The position numbers were made by a program, and so were the translations under genes. From assembly GCF_024609325.1 (NCBI RefSeq), contig NZ_JANHMQ010000002.1:744001-808000 (forward strand): a DNA stretch of 64,000 nucleotides, given 5' to 3'. The notes under the pieces are model-generated. The model searched no databases, was not told where the DNA came from, and saw only the letters and a list, made by a program, of their open reading frames with translations. Position 1 is the stretch's first letter. Each line of letters begins with the position of its first letter. The stretch comes from Geothrix fuzhouensis. GTDB taxonomy: Bacteria; Acidobacteriota; Holophagae; Holophagales; Holophagaceae. Shown here in pieces: positions 47,175-54,791 of this stretch.

Positions 47175-47780
47175 ATGACTTCCACACGACTTCTGCTGGC
47201 CGCGGGGCTTTCGACGTTGGGGCTCCTGGGCCAGGCCCCGGCCGCCTCCAAGCCCGAGGGGGCTTCCGCCGCCACCGCCCAGGCTCCGCAGGGGCTGCGC
47301 TCCGCCGAGGCGCTCGAGGCCCGGATCGGCCAGCCGGTGGCCGACGTCCAGTTCGCGGACCTGGAAGGGAAGGCGTGGTCTCTGTCGGCCCTGCGGGGGA
47401 AGGTGGTCTACCTCAACGTCTGGTTCACAGGGTGCCCGCCCTGCGTGAAGGAGATCCCGGACCTCAACGCCCTCCACGCCCGGTTCGGATCCCATCCGGA
47501 CCTGGTCATGCTGGCCCTCACCTACGACGACGAGTCGAAGGTCCGGGAATTCCTGAAAACCCGGCCCTTCCAGTTCCCGGTGGCCTGCATCCCGTTCGCG
47601 GCACTCAAACAGCTGGCCATGTCGGGGTCCAGCGTGGTGTTCCCGACGCACCTGATCCTCGACCGCCAGGGAAACCTCGCCGTGGCCAGCACCGGCGGGA
47701 GCGAGCAGATCAGCCGGAACCTGGCCTTCTCCCTCGGCCAGGTGCTCGGAGCGCCGGCAAGCCCTTCGGCCGGGCGCTGA
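47175..47780 (+). CDS. Thioredoxin-like TlpA/redoxin-family protein
   Basis: The 201-residue protein has a signal peptide (about 1-23) and a TlpA/AhpC-like thioredoxin fold with CPPC at 87-90 in NVWFTGCPPCVKE. It is expected to work in the periplasm as a disulfide reductase, for example in cytochrome or copper-site maturation. The strong GAGGGGG ribosome site precedes the ATG. It heads a plus-strand stretch before a reductase-like gene 90 bases downstream; no functional link is evident. Confidence 0.87.
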   Translation: MTSTRLLLAAGLSTLGLLGQAPAASKPEGASAATAQAPQGLRSAEALEARIGQPVADVQFADLEGKAWSLSALRGKVVYLNVWFTGCPPCVKEIPDLNALHARFGSHPDLVMLALTYDDESKVREFLKTRPFQFPVACIPFAALKQLAMSGSSVVFPTHLILDRQGNLAVASTGGSEQISRNLAFSLGQVLGAPASPSAGR

Positions 47781-47870
47781 GGTCCTGATCCGAGCGCTGG
47801 GAGGCAACTGGCCGCAGGCAAATCCGGTCACTTTTACCCATCCCGTGCCACCCAAAGGTGAGGGGGACCG

Positions 47871-48395
47871 ATGACGGTATCCGTCTTTGTGGGGGCGAGC
47901 GTGGATGGGTTCATCGCGCGCCTGAATGACGACCTGGACTGGCTGCCGGAGGGAGGTGGGGAGCCGCATGGGTACGACGAGTTCCTCGCGGGGGTCGATG
48001 CCCTGGTCATCGGCCGCAAGACCTTCAAGAAGGTGCTCACGTTCGATCCCTGGCCATACGGCGCCAAGCGGGTGGTGGTGCTGAGCGGCCGCCCGCTCCA
48101 GCTGCCGAGCGCCATCGGCAGCAATGTCGAGCAGATGGCCGGCTCGCCGGCGGAGATCGTGGCCCGGCTGGCGGCGAGCGGCGCCGCGAATCTCTACGTG
48201 GATGGCGGCATCACCATCCAGCGGTTCTTGCGGGCGGGGCTGGTGGACCGCCTCATCATCACCCGGGTTCCGGTGCTGATCGGCGAGGGCATCCCGCTGT
48301 TCAGCACCCTGCCTCGCGATGTGAGCCTGCGTCACGTCGCCACCCGGTCCTTCCCGAGCGGGCTGGTCCAGAGCGAGTACGAGATACTCCACTGA
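47871..48395 (+). CDS. Dihydrofolate reductase-family protein (RibD C-terminal-like)
   Basis: The 174-residue protein belongs to the RibD C-terminal/DHFR-like fold family that includes the YwjB/YyaP group. Recognisable parts are SVDGFIARLNDDLDWL near the start, VIGRKTF, and LYVDGGITIQRFL near residue 110. It probably reduces a pteridine- or flavin-like substrate with NADPH. It is not a canonical FolA: length and motifs differ. GAGGGGG lies before the ATG. Confidence 0.85.
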   Translation: MTVSVFVGASVDGFIARLNDDLDWLPEGGGEPHGYDEFLAGVDALVIGRKTFKKVLTFDPWPYGAKRVVVLSGRPLQLPSAIGSNVEQMAGSPAEIVARLAASGAANLYVDGGITIQRFLRAGLVDRLIITRVPVLIGEGIPLFSTLPRDVSLRHVATRSFPSGLVQSEYEILH

Positions 48396-48427
48396 CCGGG
48401 TGGCTCCGTCCCATCTGATGACCGGCC

Positions 48428-48880
48428 CTAGTGGCCCGCCGGCTTGTTGTCGTACTTGCCCGACTGCTCGACGTAGACCACGGCTCCGTCCGGCTGGCTG
48501 TTGGAGTGGGGGTGGTTCGCCGGGATGAAGACGTACGAGCCGGGCCCATAGGGCTGCTCGTGGTCGGGGTCGCTTCCGTAACGGAAGGTGCCCGACACCA
48601 CGACGAGCCTCAGGGCGCTGGAGTGGGCGTGGACGCCGCTCTTGCTGGCCACGGGGAACTTGACGAAGCCGTGCCAGGCCCCCTTGGCGTGGTGGCCCTC
48701 GACATCGGCCACCATCACGCCGACGCCCTTGGCCGCCAGGTCCTCCCAGGAAAGCTGGTCGGCGGCGAGGGCGACGGCCTTGCCGGGGGTTTCCCCGGCG
48801 TGGGCGCTGGGCGCGAGGGCCAGGGCCCCGGCGAGCAAGGCCGAGGGAAGCACGAAAAGCCTTGAAGGTGATATCCGCAT
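48428..48880 (-). CDS. Secreted cupin-domain protein
   Basis: The 150-residue protein has a signal peptide (about 1-29) and one cupin barrel. Metal-ligand positions include HAHSS in the first motif and PANHPH in the second. Residues such as GSYVFIPANHPH resemble the DUF4437-type secreted cupins. The function is unknown; such proteins may bind a metal and a small organic ligand. GGAGGAGG precedes the ATG at 48880. It is convergent with the reductase-family gene. Confidence 0.82.
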   Translation of the reverse strand: MRISPSRLFVLPSALLAGALALAPSAHAGETPGKAVALAADQLSWEDLAAKGVGVMVADVEGHHAKGAWHGFVKFPVASKSGVHAHSSALRLVVVSGTFRYGSDPDHEQPYGPGSYVFIPANHPHSNSQPDGAVVYVEQSGKYDNKPAGH

Positions 48881-49065
48881 TGCCTCCTCCTTGTAGAAAG
48901 CCCGCATTGGGCTGTAAGACGATAGCCACTGGCCACGCCTGTCGCAACAAACAGTTCACCGGGGGGGCATGGGCCGCTTTCCGGCCCGGCGCAGGGTATT
49001 GTCAGAACCCCTAAACCCTTCCCGGGCTTGGAGCATCCTAAAGGTGGATGTGCGCGGAGGTGCCC

Positions 49066-49581
49066 ATGCTTCCCAGTCTGCTGATGCTTCCCATGGCGGT
49101 CCTCCAGGCCCCGGCGCCCCTGCCGGTGGTGGAGGCCAAGGACCTTCCCAAGGCCCCGCGGGGTCCCATGACCCCCCATCGCCCGGATCCCGGCGGCGAG
49201 GCCAGCCTCCTGGGCGAGTCCCGGCGAGGGGCCCGGAAAGGCCCGTCCATCCCGGCCCTCCAGCTTCCGGCGGGCAGCGTCCGGGTGACGGACAAGGTCC
49301 CCGACCTGAGCGGGTGGCGGGCCTTCGCCATCGAGGTGCCGGCGGGCGGCAAGGTGAAGGTGCAGGTGGTGGAGGGTCGGAAAGCTTGGTTCCGAGTGCT
49401 GGGCGTGAACGCCTGGGGGCAGGATGAGCCCGGGCTGCTCCAGAACCGAATCCCCACCGGCGAACCCCAGGCCACCTACGAGAACGTGAGCAAGGAAACG
49501 CGCACCGTCTACTTCATCGTGGACACCCTCGACGCCAACATGGTCGGCGAGCCATATACCATCGACGTCATCCGCGACTAG
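49066..49581 (+). CDS. Secreted protein of unknown function, beta-rich C-terminal domain
   Basis: The 171-residue protein has a signal peptide (about 1-18), a Pro/Arg/Gly-rich linker (about 25-60) and a C-terminal strand-rich region (about 75-171) with GWRAFAIEVPAGGKVKVQV and the closing GEPYTIDVIRD. That region resembles bacterial pre-peptidase C-terminal domains, which help secretion or substrate binding, but the match is by eye only. The ATG at 49066 follows GGAGGT. Confidence 0.65.
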   Translation: MLPSLLMLPMAVLQAPAPLPVVEAKDLPKAPRGPMTPHRPDPGGEASLLGESRRGARKGPSIPALQLPAGSVRVTDKVPDLSGWRAFAIEVPAGGKVKVQVVEGRKAWFRVLGVNAWGQDEPGLLQNRIPTGEPQATYENVSKETRTVYFIVDTLDANMVGEPYTIDVIRD

Positions 49582-49792
49582 CAGCATTCTAACCTCGGGC
49601 TCATGGACTTGACCGGACTGTGGCGGCCGGGCAGAGTCAAAAGAAACCATTGGTTCGATTGATCCGGCAGGACTTCCTGTGGAGCCGTCCGGTTCGTTCA
49701 ACTGTCTGCCTAATGCACCGTCTGGGTGCAGAGGGCTCCTCGGACGCCCGGACGCTTGTGCGCCCCGGCCCGGTCAAATTACAGGTGCGAGC

Positions 49793-50527
49793 ATGGGAAT
49801 CAATCTGCAGCGGATGCTAAGGGTCCTCGTGCCGCTGATTTGCGCGGGCATTCATGCCCAGGCTGGGGAGTGGGAACTGGGCGCTTCCTTCGCGGTTGGG
49901 CCGAAATCGAATTCGAGCATCAGCAACAACGGCAACTTTCCCTCGATGCCCTACACGATAGTCACCAGCCGGTTCTCGGGCTCCTGGAACCAGGGCGGTG
50001 TGCATGTGGGCTATCAGGTGGTCCATCGTGGCCCCTGGGGACTGTGGCTCCAAGGCCAGTATTCCGAGGGGTTGTCCCACCCCTCGCTCTACCATTCCGG
50101 CGATAACTACGCAGTTGGTTCCACCCTCCGCGAGACCTTCAATGGCTCGGCGGATTACAAATCCATGCTTCTGGGGCTGACCGTGACCCGGCAGCTTTCC
50201 GCCGGTGAGATCGGCCTGAGCGTGGGTTCGCGTTCCCATGACATGACTATTAGCGGGCGGCGCCAGACTCAGGTGGATGGCACCTTCACCTACGACCAGT
50301 ATTCCGTCAGCCATAGCTATCGGGACGTGCTCGTCGCCCTCAGCTTCACGGTGACCCAGGACCAGGGGAGCTTCCGCTCTTTCCAGAAAATCTCCCTGGG
50401 AACGGGCTTCGGTTCGTCGATTCCAACCGTGAACCCGGGTCCCAGCGATTGGCGGATGAGCGAAGCCTACCTTGCCCAGGTCCGACCGAGTCGGGACATC
50501 CGGCTCACGCTAGGGGTGCGGCTTTAG
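49793..50527 (+). CDS. Probable outer-membrane beta-barrel protein
   Basis: The 244-residue protein has a signal peptide (about 1-22) followed by many short amphipathic strands and Gly/Ser/Asn-rich turns. It ends RLTLGVRL, consistent with an outer-membrane barrel terminus. It has no enzyme motif. The ATG at 49793 is chosen because a signal peptide follows; the ribosome site is weak. The last four bases overlap the end of the convergent gene. It could be a porin-like or OmpW-like protein; the family is not determined. Confidence 0.7.
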   Translation: MGINLQRMLRVLVPLICAGIHAQAGEWELGASFAVGPKSNSSISNNGNFPSMPYTIVTSRFSGSWNQGGVHVGYQVVHRGPWGLWLQGQYSEGLSHPSLYHSGDNYAVGSTLRETFNGSADYKSMLLGLTVTRQLSAGEIGLSVGSRSHDMTISGRRQTQVDGTFTYDQYSVSHSYRDVLVALSFTVTQDQGSFRSFQKISLGTGFGSSIPTVNPGPSDWRMSEAYLAQVRPSRDIRLTLGVRL

Positions 50528-51735
50528 AACGTTCCTGAGGCTGTAGCCACCTCGGGGATTCCCGGCAGCTTCTGGAGCCTGAGGGGCAGCGCGTCGCTGA
50601 AAGCTTTCTTCAGAGGGGCGGGGGCGTGGCTCCAGGCCTTCAGGGCGGCGGCGCGCGTGGGGTAGGCGCCGTAGCAGGCCTGCCACCAGCGGAAGCCGTC
50701 CGCGCGTACGTAGGGCAATACCAGCACCTCCGGCGCCTGGGCTCCCGCGGCGCGGGCCACCACTTTCAGGCCATCCGCGCGGCCGGACACCACCAGACGC
50801 AGGGTCCAGGATCCTTCGGGGGCAGCGGCCCGCAGGGCGGCACCGCGGTGCAGGGCCTCCTTCAGGTCCATGCGTTCCAGAGGCTTCGCAGCCTCCTCGG
50901 GATCGACCAGATCCTTTTCCGTGAGTACCCGGCGGGGCGCCTCGACCTGGATTTCGACGCTGCGTGAGGAACCACCCAGGAGGTCGCTGACGCTCAGGGT
51001 GTAGACCGTGGTCTTGTCTGGCACCACGGCGATGCTGGACTGGCCGTCCAGTTCCAGACCGCCGGGCTCCAGCCGGACCTTGGCATCACCCTGGCATATC
51101 CACTTCAGGTCCACCTGCTCGCCAGGCTTTACCACCGTGCGATTGGCCTCGAAGCTGCAAACGCTGACCGTGGGGGTCTTGGTGGCCTTGGCCAGGGCCT
51201 GGTGTCCGAGCACGGCGACTTCGACCGTGCGGCTCTGGCCACCGGCGGCGTTGTTGGCGGTGATGGTGTAGCGTGTGTTTTCGAGGGGCGTGACGGTGAC
51301 TTCACTCTTGCCGTCCAGTTCGAGGCCGCCCGGCTCCAGGCGCACCTTGGCGCTGCCCGCGCATTCCCACTTCAGGACGACCGGTTCGCCGGGGAGCACA
51401 GCCTTGGCGCTGGCATCGAACGCGCAGATGCGGGCGGCCTCGCCCAGGGGCATCCCGGGCGTCACGCGCACCTCCGCGTGGCCGAGTTCCTTGCCGCCAG
51501 ACCCCGCGTCGAAGAGGCTGTACCTCGTCGTATAGGCGGGTCGCACCGTTACCTGGGACCGCCCTGGCAGGATCATGCCGCCGGGTTCCAGGCGCACCTG
51601 TGTCGCCTGGGGGCAGGCCCAGGCCAGCAGCACCGAGTCGCCCGGGCGGATTTCGCGAGGCTCGGCGGTTACGGTGCAGGGCGGCTGGGCCTGAAGAAAC
51701 CCGAGGGCCACCGTCATCCAGAGGGCTGTGCGCAT
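50524..51735 (-). CDS. Secreted protein with three Ig-like repeats and a SPOR-like C-terminus
   Basis: The 403-residue protein has a signal peptide (about 1-17) and three tandem repeats of about 85-90 residues (about 20-93, 104-175 and 193-264). Each has cysteines 21 positions apart (20/41, 104/125, 193/214) and a near-identical KVRLEPGGLELDG core; the first repeat is the most diverged. The last 100 residues, with WTLRLVVSGRADG and WWQACYGAYPTRAAALKA, resemble a SPOR domain, which binds denuded glycan strands at septa. This suggests a cell-division or wall-binding envelope protein. Confidence 0.72.
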   Translation of the reverse strand: MRTALWMTVALGFLQAQPPCTVTAEPREIRPGDSVLLAWACPQATQVRLEPGGMILPGRSQVTVRPAYTTRYSLFDAGSGGKELGHAEVRVTPGMPLGEAARICAFDASAKAVLPGEPVVLKWECAGSAKVRLEPGGLELDGKSEVTVTPLENTRYTITANNAAGGQSRTVEVAVLGHQALAKATKTPTVSVCSFEANRTVVKPGEQVDLKWICQGDAKVRLEPGGLELDGQSSIAVVPDKTTVYTLSVSDLLGGSSRSVEIQVEAPRRVLTEKDLVDPEEAAKPLERMDLKEALHRGAALRAAAPEGSWTLRLVVSGRADGLKVVARAAGAQAPEVLVLPYVRADGFRWWQACYGAYPTRAAALKAWSHAPAPLKKAFSDALPLRLQKLPGIPEVATASGTF

Positions 51736-51803
51736 CAGGGGAGTTTAGTGCACCCGACCCCCCGGCGCCCTGGCGTTTTGTCAGACGTCACCGGTTCCGG
51801 TAC

Positions 51804-52364
51804 CTACATCCGCAGGCTGGTTTCCGCAGCCACGCCCGGATCCTCCAGCAGGGTCTCGAGCTGGAGCAGGTACCACCCGATGGCGGCCAGCAAGGCCGGA
51901 TCAGCCAGGCGCCGGTGGGGCTGGGAGATGTCCACCAGGGCGAGGGGGGTGTCGACCGGGGCCGACCGGCTGGTGCCGTCCGGGTTCACGGTGAGCTGGA
52001 CCAGCGGCAGGCCGTCCGCGTCCAGGAACGCCGCGCCGGGGTGGATGCCTCCGATGGGGACCCAGTCGAAGGTCTCGTCACCCTGGAAGACCAGCTTCCC
52101 GTTTCCCACCAGGTGGGGATGGAACATGGCCAGGTCCGTCTTGGAGCCTGCCTGGCGGAGGGTGACGGAACTGGCCGGGAAGCGGCTGTGCTTGAGGGTC
52201 CAGGCTCCGCCGGAGGTTTCCACCCTGGCCAGGGTGGGATCCTCGGGAAGGAAGGTGAGGGTGGCGGCGGTTCCCCCCTTGGACTCCAGGCTGAAGGTGG
52301 GACCGGCCCCGCCGGTCTTCTTCCAGGCGAGAGAGGCGGATGCGAGGTTGATGAGCGCTGGCAT
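51804..52364 (-). CDS. Protein of unknown function near tonB-exbD
   Basis: The 186-residue protein has no signal peptide and no motif I recognise. It appears strand-rich, with FSLESKGGTAATLTF and WTLKHSRFPASSVTL, as in small beta-sandwich or jelly-roll proteins. An AAAGGGGG site precedes the ATG at 52364. It lies 143 bases downstream of tonB on the same strand. Codon use is typical of the window. Function unknown. Confidence 0.62.
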   Translation of the reverse strand: MPALINLASASLAWKKTGGAGPTFSLESKGGTAATLTFLPEDPTLARVETSGGAWTLKHSRFPASSVTLRQAGSKTDLAMFHPHLVGNGKLVFQGDETFDWVPIGGIHPGAAFLDADGLPLVQLTVNPDGTSRSAPVDTPLALVDISQPHRRLADPALLAAIGWYLLQLETLLEDPGVAAETSLRM

Positions 52365-52507
52365 AAATCCCCCTTTCTGGGGCGCTGGTGCGCACACCCC
52401 AAAGGTAGGCCTGGAACGGCCTCCTGGAGGGCCGGGGGAGGAACAGGGGAGGGGGGACTCCGACCGACCCGCCTCCGATAGGGCCGGCAGTTGGCCGGGG
52501 TTCCTGG

Positions 52508-53323
52508 TCAGTTCCCCAGGTACGTGAACCAGAACCGAACACCCAGATACGAGCCGTCATAGCCCTCGGGCAGACGCTGGAGGGGGGCGGCACGCAAGAC
52601 GGCCATGCGCGCGCTCTCATCCATGGCGGCGTTGCCACTGGGGATCTCCACGCGCACGCGATCGAGGCTGCCGTCCCGGGCGATGCGGAAGTAGATCTGC
52701 ACGCGGCCCTGGGTGCTGGAGACCCGGTTCCAGTTGGAGGTGATGCGGGCCTGGACCTGCTGCAGGTACCACACAAAGGGGAAGTTGCCGTCAACACCTC
52801 CCACGAGGCCCACACCGCCCTGGACGCCCGAGGTTGGGTTCAGGCCTGGAATCCCGCTGCCTGCTCCGAAGGCCGCGCCATTGCCCGAGCCCACGGCACC
52901 CGCCACGGGATTGGCCGTGGCGGTCTTGCCCTTGGCGGCGGTGGTGCCCGTGCCGGTGCTGGCGGCATCCTTGCTGTCCCCCTTGGCGGCGGACTTGGTG
53001 GTTTTCATGGCGAAGGGATCCGGGGCCGTGGCGGACGGAGAGGTGTCGCGGACGGGTGCCACCTCCTCCACGCGCCTCAGGCGCTCGCCGGTCTTGCCCA
53101 CTTCCATGGCCTCGGCGCCACCGGATTGGCCGCCCATGGCCGCGGGCAGGTTCACCCACGTGATCTTGACGTCCTCGGCCTTTTCCGCGCCGCCGCCCTT
53201 GTGCCAGAAAAAGGCCACGCCGACGGCGAGGTGGAGGGCCAGGCTCAGGGCCAGTCCGGGCCCCCAGCGGAGCTCGCCCAGGTGGGCGCGGGTGCGAAGG
53301 TAGGCCTGGAGGTCCTGGCTCAT
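52508..53323 (-). CDS. tonB: TonB-family protein (energy transducer or TolA-like)
   Basis: The 271-residue protein has one N-terminal membrane helix (about 24-42), an Ala/Thr/Gly/Lys-rich periplasmic stretch (about 60-170) and a C-terminal TonB/TolA domain (about 175-271). That domain has SNWNRVSSTQGRVQIYFRI and the late PSGNAAMDESARMAVLRAAP. The linker is not strongly Pro-rich, so a TolA role is also possible. Its ATG overlaps the exbD stop. No ExbB/TolQ gene is in the cluster. Confidence 0.85.
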   Translation of the reverse strand: MSQDLQAYLRTRAHLGELRWGPGLALSLALHLAVGVAFFWHKGGGAEKAEDVKITWVNLPAAMGGQSGGAEAMEVGKTGERLRRVEEVAPVRDTSPSATAPDPFAMKTTKSAAKGDSKDAASTGTGTTAAKGKTATANPVAGAVGSGNGAAFGAGSGIPGLNPTSGVQGGVGLVGGVDGNFPFVWYLQQVQARITSNWNRVSSTQGRVQIYFRIARDGSLDRVRVEIPSGNAAMDESARMAVLRAAPLQRLPEGYDGSYLGVRFWFTYLGN

Positions 53324-53763
53324 TTCGCTTCGGTGGCTGACGCGGCGTTGGGGGCGGCGATGGGCGCGGCGGCGGTGACGAAGCCCACCTGGGTGAAGCC
53401 CGCCTCCCGGATGGCATCCACCACCTGAATGACGCGGCCATAGGGCACGTTGTGGTCAGCGCGCACAAGCACGGGCCGCTTGCCGCCGCTCTGGGCCTTG
53501 GCCTTCAGCTGGTTCGCGAGGACCGGCAGAGCCAGGAAGGTCTTGTCGAACTGCAGGCGGCCGTCGAAGGTGATGGACACTGTGAGGGCCTCGCTCTCCA
53601 GGTTCCTGCCCGTGCGGCTCTCCGGCAGCTTCACGTCCACGCCCGTCATCATCATGGGGGCCGCGATCATGAAGATGATCAGCAGCACCAGCATCACGTC
53701 GATGAGCGGCGTCATGTTGATGTCGGCCATGGCGCCGCGCCTGCTGCCTGGAGTGAATGACAC
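53320..53763 (-). CDS. exbD: ExbD/TolR-family biopolymer transport protein
   Basis: The 147-residue protein has one membrane helix (about 23-43) preceded by MADINMTPLID, with the proton-path Asp22, then a periplasmic domain (about 50-135). It normally works with ExbB (or TolQ) to drive TonB (or TolA). The start is GTG with GAGGT about eight bases upstream. It overlaps the tonB-type gene by ATGA. ExbB is missing from the neighbourhood and must be encoded elsewhere if the system works. Confidence 0.9.
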   Translation of the reverse strand: MSFTPGSRRGAMADINMTPLIDVMLVLLIIFMIAAPMMMTGVDVKLPESRTGRNLESEALTVSITFDGRLQFDKTFLALPVLANQLKAKAQSGGKRPVLVRADHNVPYGRVIQVVDAIREAGFTQVGFVTAAAPIAAPNAASATEAK

Positions 53764-53800
53764 GGGGACCTCGCTCGGGGAGGTTCCAGTTTAGCGCGGC

Positions 53801-54655
53801 CTAGACCGCCACCGGGGTCACGGCGTACCTCCCCTTTGCATCGCGGCTCACGGTGCCTGCCGGGATCTCGGGGTCGTGTTCAAAGACGAGGATGGTATCG
53901 GTGCCCGAGACTTCGGCGAGGAGCTTCTGGCGCTCGTCCACGCAGGTGACGACATCGAGGTCGTAGCCCATGACCCAGGCGGGCTGGATGTGGCGGGCGG
54001 TGGGGATGAGATCGGCCAGGTACACCAGGCGCTTGCCGCCGCCTTCGACGACGACGTTCTGGAGGCCCTCGATGTGGCCCGGGGCGGGCCGCACGGAGAT
54101 GCCGGGCAGGAGCTCCGCGATGCCATTCACCGTGTCGAGAATGCCCGCGGCTTCCAAGGGTTCCCAGTTCTGGGGCAGGTAGCTGGCCTTCACGCGCAGA
54201 TGCGGATGCTTGGCATCGGCGAGATCTTTGGCCTGGACCACGTAGCGGGCGTTGGGGAAGCTGGGCACTGGCTGGCCGTCCGCGCCGAGACGTGTGCTGC
54301 CGCCCGCGTGGTCGAAGTGCAGGTGGGTGAGGATGCAGAGGGTGATGTCCCCGGGCTTCACGCCATGGCGGGCGAGGTTGGCGTCCAGCACGCCGCGGCC
54401 CTCGAACTTGAAGCGGGTCATGAAGTCGTCGCTCTCCTTGTCACCGTTGCCGTTGTCCACGAGGATGACGTGCTGCTTCCCGTCCACCTCGCCGCGGATC
54501 AGCAGGCAGTTGGTGGCCATGAGGATCTGGTTCTCATCGTCGGCGGGGTAGATCTTGTTCCACACCACTTTCGGCACCGTGCCGAACATGGCGCCGCCAT
54601 CCAGTCGGAAGGTGCCGCCGCTGACGATTTGGACATCCCAGGGACCGAACTGCAT
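53801..54655 (-). CDS. Metallo-beta-lactamase-fold hydrolase
   Basis: The 284-residue protein has the metal motif HLHFDHAGG near residue 112, PGHIEG near 200, an Asp in LADLIP and a later His in EHDPEI, consistent with a two-metal site. The PGHIEG segment has Ile where many relatives have Thr. It lacks a signal peptide. Related enzymes hydrolyse lactones, thioesters or phosphodiesters; the substrate is unknown. GGAG precedes the ATG. It sits upstream of exbD on the same strand. Confidence 0.87.
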   Translation of the reverse strand: MQFGPWDVQIVSGGTFRLDGGAMFGTVPKVVWNKIYPADDENQILMATNCLLIRGEVDGKQHVILVDNGNGDKESDDFMTRFKFEGRGVLDANLARHGVKPGDITLCILTHLHFDHAGGSTRLGADGQPVPSFPNARYVVQAKDLADAKHPHLRVKASYLPQNWEPLEAAGILDTVNGIAELLPGISVRPAPGHIEGLQNVVVEGGGKRLVYLADLIPTARHIQPAWVMGYDLDVVTCVDERQKLLAEVSGTDTILVFEHDPEIPAGTVSRDAKGRYAVTPVAV

Positions 54656-54702
54656 GAGCGCTCCTGTGCTTGGTCAATTCAGGAAAAGAAACTGAAAGTA
54701 TT

Positions 54703-54778
54703 AACCGCAGATGACGCAGATTTCGCAGATGAAAACAAAGAAGTGGTATCTGCGGCCATCTGCGACATCTGCGGTTTC
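54703..54778. repeat. Word-tiled inverted repeat, CGCAGAT type
   Basis: The left arm contains three CGCAGAT words about ten bases apart (54706, 54715 and 54724 onward) and the right arm three ATCTGCG words (54748-54774). The arms pair imperfectly around a short A-rich loop. It lies between the metallo-hydrolase start and the 3' end of the E1 gene. Confidence 0.75.
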
Positions 54779-54791
54779 AAATTCAAATATT

